DNA of 64,000 nt. Source: JAVWJP01 sp036638975. GTDB lineage: Bacteria; Bacillota; Clostridia; Oscillospirales; Ruminococcaceae. The translations under genes and the position numbers were made by a program. Below, piece by piece: positions 50,649 through 60,784 of the stretch. Each line of letters opens with the position of its first letter. Within the stretch, counting starts at the first letter, position 1. Location: positions 111,035-175,034 of the forward strand of contig JAVWJP010000002.1 of NCBI GenBank assembly GCA_036638975.1, read 5' to 3'. A model generated the notes under the pieces. The model searched no databases. It was not told the DNA's origin and saw only the letters and a program-made list of their open reading frames with translations.

Positions 50649-52664
50649 ATGGCTGTGCTACCCATGAAGCGGGTTTGCATATGTGCACTTGCAAAAAACC
50701 GCAAGGCTATACTTGAGGTTTTGCAGCGGCGCGGTGTTGTCGAGCTTACCGATAAACACGAGGAAGACAATATATTTAAAAAAACCGATATTACAGCCTT
50801 TAAAGCAACTTTTGAAAAAAACATAAGCATTGGCACGCAGGCTTTAGACATTTTAAACAAATACGCCCCCGCAAAAACCTCTATGCTTTCGTCTTTAAGC
50901 GGGCGAGAAGAGCTTTCTGTGGAGCGTTACGAAGCCTTTAGTGCAGAGCACGATGAGATTATGCGCGTAGCATACAGGCTTACCTCGCTGTCTAAAGACA
51001 TACAAGAGGCAAATGCCAATATACCAAAATTAGAATCACAAATAGAGGCGCTTAAACCATGGCTGCTCCTTGATATACCACTGAGCTTTAAGGGCACCAA
51101 AAAATCGGCGGCGTTTATTGGCACTTTGGTAGGAGAAATAACGCAACAGCAGATAATGGACAACTTTTCGCGCCTCACCCCCAGCCCCGACCACATAAAT
51201 GTTGATATTATAAGCAGCTCTAAAGAACAAACCTGCATTCTGGTGCTGTGCCCAATATGCGACTCACAAAATGTTGAGGAGGCTCTGCGCACAATCGGCT
51301 TTGCAAAGCCCGCCATGCTTTCTACAGTAACACCATCGCGCCGCAAGCAAGAGCTAGAGCAAGAGATTGCCGCGCTTCAAGCGGAAATTGCCGCAGATGA
51401 AGCCGAAATTATAAGCTACCGCGGCGTTTGTAACGCATTAAAATTCACCATAGATTATTACATAATGCGAAGCGAAAAGTACGATGTAATAGGTAAATTG
51501 GCGCAGTCACGCCGCGTGTTTGTTTTGTCGGGCTTTATACCGGAGCGCGAATGTGATACCTTGGAAAAGCTGCTTTCGGACAAATACGATATAGCAATAG
51601 AGTTTGACGATCCCAACGAGGACGACGAAACGCCCGTGCTTCTTGACAACAATGCCTTTGCTGCACCTGTGGAATCTGTCGTGGAAAGCTACAGTATGCC
51701 CGGCAAGGGAGAGCGCGACCCCACAAATGTAATGGCGTGTTTTTATTACCTGCTATTTGGCATGATGCTTTCTGACGCAGCTTACGGAATTATAATGATA
51801 ATTGCCTGCGGGCTGTGCCTGTGGAAGTTTAAGAACATGGAAAGCGGAATGAAAAAAACTCTTACAATGTTCCTTTACTGCGGTATTTCCACAACATTTT
51901 GGGGCTTTATGTTCGGCAGCTTTTTTGGAGATGCCATAGGCGTTGTGGCGAAAACCTTCTTTAACAGCGACATCGCTTTAAAGCCTTTGTGGTTTGAGCC
52001 TGTAAAAGAACCGATGCGAATGCTTGTTTTTGCATTTCTCTTAGGTATAATTCACCTCTTTGCGGGGCTTGCCATGAAGCTGGCGCAGTGCATTAAAGAC
52101 AAAAAATATCTTGATGCACTGTATGACGCGGGCTTTTGGTATATGCTTGTCGGCGGAGGGATAATTTACCTGCTTACAGTACCTATGTTTACAGAAATGC
52201 TTGGAGTAAGCTTTATTTTACCTCCTGTGCTTGGCACTATCGCTACGGTTATGGCGTGCGTAGGCGCTGTCGGTATAATTTTTACCTCCGGCAGAGATTC
52301 TCGCAACTGGTTTAAACGCTTGTTAAAAGGGCTTTATGGTCTTTACAACGTAACAGGGTATCTAAGCGACATACTTTCTTATTCCCGCTTGCTTGCACTG
52401 GGTCTTGCCACAGGTGTTATAGCCACAGTAATTAACCAGATGGGTTCTATGGGAGGCGGAGGAATAGGCGGCGCAATAATGTTTATTCTTGTGTTCCTTG
52501 TGGGGCACACCATAAACATAGGCATAAACCTTTTGGGCGCTTACGTTCATACAAACCGTTTACAGTTTGTAGAGTTTTTCGGTAAGTTTTATGAGGGCGG
52601 CGGGCGCAAGTTTATGCCGTTCACTGAAAATACTAAATATTATAAAATTAGGGAGGACATTTAA
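50649..52664 (+). CDS. ntpI: V-type ATP synthase subunit I (a-type membrane subunit)
   Basis: 671 residues from ATG 50649, after GGGAGG. The N-terminal cytoplasmic half is largely coiled coil (about 1-330); the C-terminal half has about seven or eight helices with MLSDAAYGIIMI and the essential-arginine helix YLSDILSYSRLLALGLATG (Arg in YSRLLALG). With the K ring it forms the ion channel. Confidence 0.96.
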   Translation: MAVLPMKRVCICALAKNRKAILEVLQRRGVVELTDKHEEDNIFKKTDITAFKATFEKNISIGTQALDILNKYAPAKTSMLSSLSGREELSVERYEAFSAEHDEIMRVAYRLTSLSKDIQEANANIPKLESQIEALKPWLLLDIPLSFKGTKKSAAFIGTLVGEITQQQIMDNFSRLTPSPDHINVDIISSSKEQTCILVLCPICDSQNVEEALRTIGFAKPAMLSTVTPSRRKQELEQEIAALQAEIAADEAEIISYRGVCNALKFTIDYYIMRSEKYDVIGKLAQSRRVFVLSGFIPERECDTLEKLLSDKYDIAIEFDDPNEDDETPVLLDNNAFAAPVESVVESYSMPGKGERDPTNVMACFYYLLFGMMLSDAAYGIIMIIACGLCLWKFKNMESGMKKTLTMFLYCGISTTFWGFMFGSFFGDAIGVVAKTFFNSDIALKPLWFEPVKEPMRMLVFAFLLGIIHLFAGLAMKLAQCIKDKKYLDALYDAGFWYMLVGGGIIYLLTVPMFTEMLGVSFILPPVLGTIATVMACVGAVGIIFTSGRDSRNWFKRLLKGLYGLYNVTGYLSDILSYSRLLALGLATGVIATVINQMGSMGGGGIGGAIMFILVFLVGHTINIGINLLGAYVHTNRLQFVEFFGKFYEGGGRKFMPFTENTKYYKIREDI

Positions 52665-52666
52665 TC

Positions 52667-53149
52667 ATGAGTTCTATGGGAATTGCTTTCGCACTGCTTG
52701 GTGCAGTTTCAGCAGCGTTACTTGCAGGTATAGGTTCCGCCATTGGTGTTGGCGTTGCGGGTGAAGCCGCTGCCGGAGTTGTTACAGAGGACCCTGCAAA
52801 GTTCAGTAAAGTGCTTATTCTTCAGCTTTTACCCGGTACACAGGGCATTTACGGCTTACTTATAGCATTTATTACACTTTCTCAGATAGGTATTTTGGGC
52901 GGCAGCTCTGAAATGTCACTGGTAAAAGGGCTTCTCTACTTTGCAGCCTGCTTACCAATGGGCTTTGTCGGGCTTTACTCGGCAATACGTCAGGCACACG
53001 CCTCTGTTGCCTCAATAGGGCTTATCGCTAAACGTCCCGACCAATTTGGTAAATCTATGATATTCCCGGCAATGGTAGAAACCTACGCCATTTTAGCGCT
53101 TCTTATTTCTATCCTTGCTATCTCAAATATTGCTAAATTACCGGTATAA
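52667..53149 (+). CDS. ntpK: V-type ATP synthase subunit K (proteolipid, two hairpins)
   Basis: 160 residues, four helices from a duplicated hairpin, as in NtpK. The ion-carrying glutamate is E138 in MVETYAIL of helix 4; the first hairpin carries Q59 in LLPGTQGIYG instead. The residues that bind sodium in Enterococcus hirae NtpK (L61, T64, Q65, Q110, E139) correspond to L55, T58, Q59, Q109 and E138 here, all kept. A sodium-coupled enzyme is therefore likely. Starts two bases after subunit I. Confidence 0.95.
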   Translation: MSSMGIAFALLGAVSAALLAGIGSAIGVGVAGEAAAGVVTEDPAKFSKVLILQLLPGTQGIYGLLIAFITLSQIGILGGSSEMSLVKGLLYFAACLPMGFVGLYSAIRQAHASVASIGLIAKRPDQFGKSMIFPAMVETYAILALLISILAISNIAKLPV

Positions 53150-53170
53150 TCGAAGTTAGGAGAGCTAACC

Positions 53171-53764
53171 ATGACTGGACTTAATAAAATACTAGGTCAG
53201 ATTCAGCGCGAGGCTGACGACAGTGCAGCCGCCATAATGGCGAAAAGCGAGGCGGAAGCCGCCGGTATTTTAAACGCGGCACAGCTGCAAGGTAAATCCG
53301 AAAGCGACGCTATCGGGCAAAATGCAAAGAACGAGAGCGCCGATATAGCCGCGCGCGCCGAAAGTGCAGCCGCGCTTTTAAAACGAAAGGCTGTACTTAA
53401 AGCAAAGCAGGAAATTATAAACGAAATAATCATTAAAGCAAAAGCTTCTCTTTATAAGCTACCCGATGCAGAATATTTTGGCATTATTGTTAAAATGGCA
53501 AAACGCTTTGCACTGGCACAGGTAGGAGAAATTTTGTTTTCGCCAACAGATTTTAACCGCTTGCCAAACGGCTTTGAAGAAACTTTGAATACCGCTGTAA
53601 AAGCAAACGGAGCAACGCTTAAATTGGTAAAAGAAACTCGCCCTATAGACGGCGGTTTTGTACTTATTTACGGCGGAGTTGAAGAAAACTGTTCGTTTGA
53701 AGCCTTGTTTAATTCGGCGCATGACACCTTGCAGGACAAAGTACACGGGCTGTTATTTTCGTAG
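53171..53764 (+). CDS. ntpE: V-type ATP synthase subunit E
   Basis: 197 residues: a long N-terminal coiled coil rich in Ala (about 1-100) and a compact C-terminal domain with RPIDGGFVLIYGGVEENCSFEALF (about 155-180). Peripheral-stalk partner of subunit H. GGAGAG precedes the ATG. Confidence 0.92.
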   Translation: MTGLNKILGQIQREADDSAAAIMAKSEAEAAGILNAAQLQGKSESDAIGQNAKNESADIAARAESAAALLKRKAVLKAKQEIINEIIIKAKASLYKLPDAEYFGIIVKMAKRFALAQVGEILFSPTDFNRLPNGFEETLNTAVKANGATLKLVKETRPIDGGFVLIYGGVEENCSFEALFNSAHDTLQDKVHGLLFS

Positions 53765-53791
53765 CCGTATGCAAAAAGGAGGAAGCCTACC

Positions 53792-54763
53792 ATGTCTGAA
53801 AAGCAATATACCTATGCGGTTGCGCGTATTCGTGCAAAGGAGCTTTCGTTGCTTAATGCCTCGGCACTGGAACAGCTTATGCAAAGCCGCAGCTACGAAG
53901 AATGCCTTACGCTTTTAACCGAAAAAGGCTGGGGCGACGATGGCGCTGTAGCTTCGTCTGAAGCACTTTTAGAATGTGAGCGCAAAAAAACATGGGGGCT
54001 TATAGCAGAGCTTGCCGACGATATGAGCGCCTTTGATGTGTTTTTATACGCCAACGATTATCACAATTTAAAAGCTGCCATAAAACAGGTATGTACAGAA
54101 ACCGAGCATGAGCACATATTTATACAGCAAAGCACCGTGCCGCCGGATACCATACTAAAAGCTATAGAATCGCATGACTATACTCTTTTGCCCGAGGCTA
54201 TGCGCGCAGCGGCAAAGGAAGCGTTTGAAGCCCTGCTTCATACCCGCGACGGTCAGCTTTGCGATATGCTTTTAGACAAAGCTGCGCTTGATGCTATTTA
54301 TAATGCAGGCAAAAAAGCAGAAAACCCGCTTCTAAAGCTATATTCAGAGCTTACAGTTGCCGTGGCAGATATTAAAACGGCTGTGCGCGGGCAAAAAACC
54401 GGCAAGCCTTTAGAGCTTTTAAAACGTGCGCTTGCGCATTGTGATACGCTTGATGTAAACAGCCTTGCACACGCAGCCACAGAAAGCTTTGATGCTATCT
54501 GTGAATATCTTGAAGGTACCGCGTATGCGGAAGCTATTGTGGAGCTTAGAACCTCGCCCTCTGCTTTTGAGCGTTGGTGCGACAACCTTATGATGCGCAA
54601 AATTCATCCACAGCAGTTTAACCCCTTTACTATAGGTCCTCTCGCCGCTTACATTTTAGCGCGCGAAAACGAAATAAAATCGGTGCGTATTATTCTTTCG
54701 GGCAAGCTCAACAATCTCCCTGAAGAATCCATACGGGAAAGGGTAAGGGAAATGTATGTATAA
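53792..54763 (+). CDS. ntpC: V-type ATP synthase subunit C (d-type)
   Basis: 323 residues, almost all helical: YAVARIRAKELSLLNASALEQLM at the N-terminus and NPFTIGPLAAYILARENEIKSVRIIL near the end are typical of the C/AC39 family. It links the central shaft to the K ring. AAGGAGG precedes the ATG. Its end overlaps the next gene by eight bases. Confidence 0.93.
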   Translation: MSEKQYTYAVARIRAKELSLLNASALEQLMQSRSYEECLTLLTEKGWGDDGAVASSEALLECERKKTWGLIAELADDMSAFDVFLYANDYHNLKAAIKQVCTETEHEHIFIQQSTVPPDTILKAIESHDYTLLPEAMRAAAKEAFEALLHTRDGQLCDMLLDKAALDAIYNAGKKAENPLLKLYSELTVAVADIKTAVRGQKTGKPLELLKRALAHCDTLDVNSLAHAATESFDAICEYLEGTAYAEAIVELRTSPSAFERWCDNLMMRKIHPQQFNPFTIGPLAAYILARENEIKSVRIILSGKLNNLPEESIRERVREMYV

Positions 54764-55076
54764 AATTGCCGTTTTAGGCGACCGTGACAGCATTTACGGC
54801 TACGCCGCTTTAGGGCTGGACGTTTTCCCTGTCACCGACCCGCAAAATGCAGCAAAAAAGCTTAGAGAATTTGCCGAGGGTGACTATGCAGTGGTTTACA
54901 TCACCGAAGCGCTGGCTTCACATTTAGAAAACGAGCTTGAACATTACCGCAGCTTACGCCTGCCCGCGATAATACCTATACCCGGCGTTTCGGGCAACAC
55001 AGGCATGGGCATAAAGCTTGTCAAAAAATCTGTAGAGCAAGCCGTCGGCTCCGATATTATTTTTGGCGGAGAATGA
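54756..55076 (+). CDS. ntpG: V-type ATP synthase subunit F (NtpG-like)
   Basis: 106 residues; Rossmann-like fold with YKIAVLGDRDSIYGYAALGLDVF and IIPIPGVSGNTGMG. Regulatory shaft subunit; sits with D in the rotor. Called G in the Enterococcus naming and F elsewhere. Overlaps the end of subunit C. Confidence 0.92.
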   Translation: MYKIAVLGDRDSIYGYAALGLDVFPVTDPQNAAKKLREFAEGDYAVVYITEALASHLENELEHYRSLRLPAIIPIPGVSGNTGMGIKLVKKSVEQAVGSDIIFGGE

Positions 55077-55132
55077 TTTTTATCTTTAGCGGGAGCGACC
55101 CGCAAGATTTTTTAGAAATTGGGTGAAAACAA

Positions 55133-56902
55133 ATGAGCAAAGGTACCATAAAAAAGGTTGCCGGCCCGCTTGTTATTGCGGAAGGAATGCGCGACGCAAA
55201 TATGTTTGACGTAGTGCGCGTCAGCAACCAGCGACTTATCGGCGAAATCATCGAAATTCACGGTGATAAAGCCTCGATACAGGTTTACGAAGAAACCTCA
55301 GGCTTAGGCCCCGGCGAGCCTGTTGAATCTACCGGCGTACCTATGAGCGTAGAGCTTGGTCCCGGTCTTATAAGCAGTATTTTTGACGGAATACAGCGCC
55401 CGCTTGATGACATAATGAAGCTTTCGGGCAACTCGCTAAAGCGCGGTGTAGAAGTTCCGTCCATTAAGCGCGATGTTAAATGGCACTTTAACCCCACTGC
55501 AAAGGTCGGCGACGAGGTAACAGGCGGCGATATTATAGGTAATGTACAAGAAACCGAAATTGTCCTGCATCAAATAATGGTTCCTCACGGTATAATCGGC
55601 ACTGTCGAAAGCATCACCGAGGGCGATTATGTAGTGACCGACACCGTTGCAAAAATAAAAACCGCGGACGGTATAAAAGAGCTTAGCCTACTGCAAAAAT
55701 GGCCTGTTCGCGTTGGACGCCCATATAAACAAAAGCTTTCTCCGGATATGCCTCTTATAACAGGACAGCGCGTAATTGACGCCCTGTTCCCCATTGCAAA
55801 GGGCGGCGTCGCGGCTGTTCCGGGTCCATTTGGCTCCGGCAAAACCGTCGTGCAGCATCAGCTTGCAAAATGGGCGGAGGCCGACATTGTAGTATATATA
55901 GGCTGCGGTGAGCGCGGCAACGAAATGACAGACGTTCTTAATGAATTCCCCGAGCTTAAAGACCCTAAAACAGGACATTCGCTTATGGAACGCACGGTAC
56001 TTATAGCAAACACCTCCGATATGCCCGTTGCGGCCCGTGAGGCTTCAATTTACACAGGTATTACCATAGCCGAATACTTCCGCGATATGGGCTTCTCGGT
56101 TGCCCTCATGGCAGACTCAACCTCCCGTTGGGCAGAGGCACTTCGTGAAATGTCCGGCAGGCTTGAAGAAATGCCCGGTGAAGAAGGCTACCCTGCTTAC
56201 CTAGGCAGCCGCTTGGCACAGTTCTACGAGCGTGCGGGGCGCGTTATAACCCTAAGCAAGGACGGGCACGAGGGTGCTCTTTCGGTAATCGGCGCTGTTT
56301 CACCTCCGGGCGGCGATATTTCAGAGCCTGTTTCTCAGGCGACACTCCGCATAGTAAAGGTGTTCTGGAGTCTCGATTCATCGCTGGCTTACAAACGTCA
56401 CTTCCCTGCTGTCAACTGGCTTACAAGCTATTCGTTATATGTAGACACCATGAAAAAATGGTTTAATGAAAATGTAGAATCAGACTGGATGGAGCTTCGT
56501 GCAACTATAATGCGTCTTTTACAGGACGAATCGGAGCTGGACGAGATTGTAAAGCTTGTCGGTATGGACGCGCTTTCTGCACCGGACCGCCTAAAGCTTG
56601 AAGCCGCCCGTTCAATCCGCGAGGATTTCTTGCATCAAGATGCTTTCCACGAAACCGATACCTACACAGCCCTGCCAAAGCAGCACCTTATGATGAGGCT
56701 TATGCTTGATTATTATAATCATTCTGTTGCAGCGCTTGCAAAGGGTGCCTCGGTAGAAGCACTTGTAAAACTACCTGTGCGCGAGCAAATAGGGCGCTTT
56801 AAGTATGTGCCTGAGGACAAAATGCGTGCAGAATATGAATTTATTGTAGAAACACTGCAAACTCAAATTGACGAAATATTACAGCAAAAGGAGGACTTCT
56901 GA
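55133..56902 (+). CDS. ntpA: V-type ATP synthase catalytic subunit A
   Basis: 589 residues. The P-loop GPFGSGKT lies at 231-238, the catalytic region ERGNEMTD follows (the Glu of GERGNE), and SRWAEALREMSGRLEEMPGEEGYPAYL is near identical in all A subunits. The large insertion before the P-loop (non-homologous region, about 115-185) is the family hallmark against F-type beta. Catalyses ATP hydrolysis or synthesis. Confidence 0.98.
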   Translation: MSKGTIKKVAGPLVIAEGMRDANMFDVVRVSNQRLIGEIIEIHGDKASIQVYEETSGLGPGEPVESTGVPMSVELGPGLISSIFDGIQRPLDDIMKLSGNSLKRGVEVPSIKRDVKWHFNPTAKVGDEVTGGDIIGNVQETEIVLHQIMVPHGIIGTVESITEGDYVVTDTVAKIKTADGIKELSLLQKWPVRVGRPYKQKLSPDMPLITGQRVIDALFPIAKGGVAAVPGPFGSGKTVVQHQLAKWAEADIVVYIGCGERGNEMTDVLNEFPELKDPKTGHSLMERTVLIANTSDMPVAAREASIYTGITIAEYFRDMGFSVALMADSTSRWAEALREMSGRLEEMPGEEGYPAYLGSRLAQFYERAGRVITLSKDGHEGALSVIGAVSPPGGDISEPVSQATLRIVKVFWSLDSSLAYKRHFPAVNWLTSYSLYVDTMKKWFNENVESDWMELRATIMRLLQDESELDEIVKLVGMDALSAPDRLKLEAARSIREDFLHQDAFHETDTYTALPKQHLMMRLMLDYYNHSVAALAKGASVEALVKLPVREQIGRFKYVPEDKMRAEYEFIVETLQTQIDEILQQKEDF

Positions 56903-56903
56903 T

Positions 56904-58274
56904 ATGCCAAAGGAATATAGAACCATTGAAGAGGTAGCCGGTCCCCTTATGCTGGTGCGCGGCGTAGAAGGCGTGGCGTACAACGAGCTTGGCGAAATAG
57001 AACTGGCAAGTGGAGAGCGCCGCCGCTGCAAGGTACTTGAGATTGACGGCAGCAACGCAATGGTACAGCTTTTTGAAAGCTCCACGGGTATAAACCTTTC
57101 TAACAGCAAGGTGCGCTTTTTGGGGCGCAGCATGGAGCTTGGGGTTTCTGACGATATGCTATCACGCGTATTTGACGGACTTGGAAGACCTATAGACGGA
57201 GGACCGGAAATACTGCCGGAACGCCGCATGGACATAAACGGGTTGCCTATGAACCCCGCCGCCCGTAACTACCCGCAGGAGTTTATTCAAACAGGTATTT
57301 CTGCAATAGACGGGCTTAACACACTGGTGCGTGGGCAAAAGCTGCCAATATTCTCGGCATCCGGTCTGCCGCACGCAAACCTTGCGGCTCAAATTGCGCG
57401 TCAAGCAAAGGTGCGCGGCACAAACGAGCCATTTGCCGTTGTGTTCGCCGCCATGGGTATAACCTTTGAGGAGTCTAACTTCTTTATAGAAAGCTTTCGC
57501 GAAACAGGCGCTATAGACAGAACGGTTTTGTTTATAAACCTTGCTAACGACCCTGCAGTAGAGCGCATTGCAACACCTCGTATGGCGCTTACCGCAGCCG
57601 AATATCTGGCATTTGAAAAAGATATGCACGTTCTTGTAATTTTAACCGATATTACAAACTATGCAGATGCTTTGCGTGAGGTTTCGGCAGCACGTAAAGA
57701 AGTACCCGGCAGACGCGGCTACCCCGGTTATATGTACACCGACTTAGCTTCGCTCTACGAGCGCGCAGGCAGACAAAAAGGGAAAACAGGCTCTATAACT
57801 ATGATTCCTATTTTGACTATGCCGGAGGACGACAAAACTCACCCCATACCTGACCTTACAGGATATATCACAGAAGGACAGATTATACTTAGCCGTGAGC
57901 TTTACCGCAAGGGCGTAACACCGCCTATAGATGTTTTACCGTCACTTTCACGTCTTAAAGATAAGGGTATAGGCGAAGGCAAAACACGTAAGGACCATGC
58001 CAACACCATGAACCAGCTTTTTGCGGCGTATGCGCGCGGTAAAGATGCAAAAGAACTTATGGTTATATTGGGCGAGGCTGCTCTTACCGATATTGATAAG
58101 CTTTATGCACAGTTTGCCGACGAGTTTGAGAACCAATATGTTTCTCAGGGCTACCATGCCAACCGCGATATTGAAGAAACACTTGAGCTTGGCTGGAAGC
58201 TGCTTCGCATACTTCCGCGCAGCGAGCTTAAACGTATTAAGGATGAATTCCTCGATGAACATTACGAAGGATAA
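56904..58274 (+). CDS. ntpB: V-type ATP synthase subunit B
   Basis: 456 residues from ATG 56904, two bases after the subunit A stop and with GGAGGA inside the end of A. Non-catalytic partner of A; the P-loop is replaced by FSASGLPHANLAAQI, as is normal. SLYERAGRQKGKTGSITMIPILTMPEDDKTHPIPDLTGYI-type segment is highly conserved (about 295-335). Confidence 0.98.
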   Translation: MPKEYRTIEEVAGPLMLVRGVEGVAYNELGEIELASGERRRCKVLEIDGSNAMVQLFESSTGINLSNSKVRFLGRSMELGVSDDMLSRVFDGLGRPIDGGPEILPERRMDINGLPMNPAARNYPQEFIQTGISAIDGLNTLVRGQKLPIFSASGLPHANLAAQIARQAKVRGTNEPFAVVFAAMGITFEESNFFIESFRETGAIDRTVLFINLANDPAVERIATPRMALTAAEYLAFEKDMHVLVILTDITNYADALREVSAARKEVPGRRGYPGYMYTDLASLYERAGRQKGKTGSITMIPILTMPEDDKTHPIPDLTGYITEGQIILSRELYRKGVTPPIDVLPSLSRLKDKGIGEGKTRKDHANTMNQLFAAYARGKDAKELMVILGEAALTDIDKLYAQFADEFENQYVSQGYHANRDIEETLELGWKLLRILPRSELKRIKDEFLDEHYEG

Positions 58275-58309
58275 TATGGGATAAAACCCACAGAGAGGAG
58301 TGATTTTGC

Positions 58310-58978
58310 TTGGCTGCAACCCATGTAAACCCCACGCGTATGGAGCTTACCCGCCTTAAAAAGAAGTTGCAAACCGCAACGCGCGGTCACAAGCTGTTAA
58401 AAGACAAGCGCGACGAGCTTATGCGCCAGTTTTTAGACCTTGTACGCGAGAACAAAGCTCTGCGCGAGCAAGTGGAGGCAAACATAACAGCCGCCAACAA
58501 AAACTTTGTTCTGGCACGCGCAGGTATGACAGACGAAGTACTTAACGTGGCACTTATGACACCAAAGCAAGAGGTGTATTTAGAGGCCGAAGCGCGAAAT
58601 GTAATGAGCGTCGAAATACCCGTGTTTCATTACAAAACCCGCACTGCCGACCCTAACGACATTTATCCCTATGGCTTTGCATTTACTTCCAGTGACCTTG
58701 ACGATGCAGTTAAAAGCCTGTCGGATATTTTACCCGATATGCTAAGGCTTGCAGAGTGTGAGAAATCGTGCCAGCTTATGGCGTCAGAGATTGAAAAAAC
58801 CCGCCGCCGCGTAAATGCACTGGAGCACGTTATGATTCCCGACACACAGGAAAATATTAAATATATAACCATGAAGCTTGATGAAAACGAGCGCAGCACA
58901 CAAATTCGCCTGATGAAGGTGAAAGACATGATGCTGGAAGCCGCGCACCATTACTCTGAGCGCGGAAAAGCAGAATAG
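58310..58978 (+). CDS. ntpD: V-type ATP synthase subunit D
   Basis: 222 residues, the central rotor shaft made of two long helices: NPTRMELTRLKKKLQTATRG and the C-terminal RRVNALEHVMIPDTQENIKY. TTG start with GAGAGGAG upstream. Last gene of the nine-gene operon, followed at once by a strong terminator. Confidence 0.95.
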   Translation: MAATHVNPTRMELTRLKKKLQTATRGHKLLKDKRDELMRQFLDLVRENKALREQVEANITAANKNFVLARAGMTDEVLNVALMTPKQEVYLEAEARNVMSVEIPVFHYKTRTADPNDIYPYGFAFTSSDLDDAVKSLSDILPDMLRLAECEKSCQLMASEIEKTRRRVNALEHVMIPDTQENIKYITMKLDENERSTQIRLMKVKDMMLEAAHHYSERGKAE

Positions 58979-58983
58979 CACAC

Positions 58984-59032
58984 AAAGACCGCACAAACGC
59001 GATATGACATCGCCGCTTGTGCGGTCTTTTTA
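58984..59032 (+). terminator. Terminator of the V-type ATPase operon
   Basis: Perfect 13-bp stem AAAGACCGCACAA/TTGTGCGGTCTTT (58984-58996 with 59017-59029) with inner GCGAT/ATCGC, then TTTTTATAATTT. Confidence 0.95.
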
Positions 59033-59048
59033 TAATTTATTTTATTTT

Positions 59049-59885
59049 TTACGCTGCAAAGAACATAAAGTACAGCGCCACCGCGGCACCCAAAATAATT
59101 CTATACCAGCCAAAAGCCTTAAAGCTATGCCCCTTGATATACCCCACCAAAAACTTTATGGCAAAAACAGAAACAATAAATGCAACAGTCATGCCCAAAA
59201 GCAAAATTAAAAGTTCACTTCCTGCAAAGCCCTGCCCACCCAGCAGAAACTTTAAAAGCTTTAAGCCGCTTGCACCAAGCATAACGGGTATAGAGAGGAA
59301 GAACGAAAATTCGGCAGAAACAGAGCGCGAAACACCCAGCAGCATTGCACCCAAAATGGTAGAGCCCGACCTTGATGTGCCCGGTATAAGCGAAAGCAGC
59401 TGGAAAACGCCTATAAGCGCCGCCGTTTTGTAGCTAAGCCCCGAAAAACTATTTATGGCAAATGTCTTTTTTGCATTTCGGTTTTCGAGTATTATAAAAA
59501 GTACACCATAAACAATTAAAGTTATAGTAACTGTCTGATAATTATAAAAAAGCTTGTCTATCTTATCGTTAAAGGGCAACCCGATTATTGCGGCAGGCAG
59601 TGAGGCTACAAGCACCTTGCCCCATAGGCTAAGTGTTTCGCGGCGCTCTTGCGGTGTTTTACTAAGCGCAAACGGGTTTAGCTTGAGAAAATAAAGCAGT
59701 ATAACCGCCAAAATTGCACCAAGCTGTATAACTACAAAAAACATCTCTTTAAACTGCGGCGTAATGGGCAGCTTTATAAATTCGTCCAAAAGTATCATGT
59801 GACCTGTACTGCTTATGGGCAGCCACTCGGTAATGCCCTCTACCACGCCCAGCAAAACAACTTTTATTATGTCTAAAAAATCCAT
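59049..59885 (-). CDS. uppP: Undecaprenyl-diphosphatase UppP
   Basis: Membrane phosphatase that recycles the lipid carrier of peptidoglycan synthesis; the basis of the name bacA (bacitracin resistance). 278 residues with about eight helices. Active-site motifs EGITEWLPISSTGH (16-29) and PGTSRSGSTI (about 168-177). Alone between the ATPase terminator and the PHP gene. Confidence 0.96.
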   Translation of the reverse strand: MDFLDIIKVVLLGVVEGITEWLPISSTGHMILLDEFIKLPITPQFKEMFFVVIQLGAILAVILLYFLKLNPFALSKTPQERRETLSLWGKVLVASLPAAIIGLPFNDKIDKLFYNYQTVTITLIVYGVLFIILENRNAKKTFAINSFSGLSYKTAALIGVFQLLSLIPGTSRSGSTILGAMLLGVSRSVSAEFSFFLSIPVMLGASGLKLLKFLLGGQGFAGSELLILLLGMTVAFIVSVFAIKFLVGYIKGHSFKAFGWYRIILGAAVALYFMFFAA

Positions 59886-59965
59886 TTTAATCCCCTTATT
59901 TTTTCAATATAATTTGCTTATATTGCTATTTTTATGATACAATAAAGTACACGTGAATATGCTTA

Positions 59966-60784
59966 TTATGCTATTGAATAAAATGTCGGAACACGGTTTT
60001 TGTAAAGTGCAAGCTTTGTAAAACCTGCCGACAATATCACACGGCGCGCCTCGTCAAAATCCGCACCGACGTCACAGGCACGGTGTGCATCAGAGCCCAC
60101 AACAAGAAGCTCTCCGCCAAGCTCGCGGTAAAGCTTTAGAATGTCGCTGCCCGGCAAGGTTTCTCCCAGACCCTGCCGCAAGCCCGATGTGTTAAGCTCT
60201 ATCCCCTTTCCACGCTCTATAAGACGCTTTAATACACGCGCAGTTTCATCGCGGCGAGTCATCATGCTAACCCGCTGCCCCTGCCGCGCAGCATAACGCT
60301 TTATTAAATCAATATGCCCCAAACAATCAAAATCTCCGGCATCAGCAAGTTCATAAAGCATCTGTAGGTTTTTACGCAGAATTTCATCGTTTGTACGCTC
60401 TGAATACCGCTTATATGCTAAATCTACAGAATACAGCTTATGAATAGAGCCAATAATATAATCAAAACCTCTATTCGCTATGATGTAATCGACTCTTTCC
60501 ATATTGCATATAGGCTGTCCAAGCTCCATTCCGCGGCGCACAGTAAGCTTGCCTGCAAAAAGCTTTTGGCAATGTTCCCACTGAGTAAAGTAATTATCAA
60601 GGTAGCTCTCGCTAAACATAAGAGGTTCTTTGCCCGTATAATCCGCATCATAAATTTCCATGTGGTCTGTGACAGCAATTTCGGTAAGCCCCGCCGCCAA
60701 AGCCGCGCGGCACATATCCTCCATCGGAACTCTCGCATCGGGAGAAATGCTGTGTAAATGGTAATCTGAAATTATACGGCTCAT
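59966..60784 (-). CDS. PHP-domain phosphatase, histidinol-phosphatase-like
   Basis: 272 residues. Metal-binding PHP motifs: DYHLHSISPDARVPME (7-22), VTDHMEIY (about 38-45), GSIHKLY (about 112), LGHIDLIKRY (about 158) and VGSDAHRACDVGADF near 232-246. Closest in form to HisK-type histidinol phosphatase; no other his gene is near, so the substrate is uncertain. GCGGTGTAG precedes the ATG. Confidence 0.85.
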   Translation of the reverse strand: MSRIISDYHLHSISPDARVPMEDMCRAALAAGLTEIAVTDHMEIYDADYTGKEPLMFSESYLDNYFTQWEHCQKLFAGKLTVRRGMELGQPICNMERVDYIIANRGFDYIIGSIHKLYSVDLAYKRYSERTNDEILRKNLQMLYELADAGDFDCLGHIDLIKRYAARQGQRVSMMTRRDETARVLKRLIERGKGIELNTSGLRQGLGETLPGSDILKLYRELGGELLVVGSDAHRACDVGADFDEARRVILSAGFTKLALYKNRVPTFYSIA

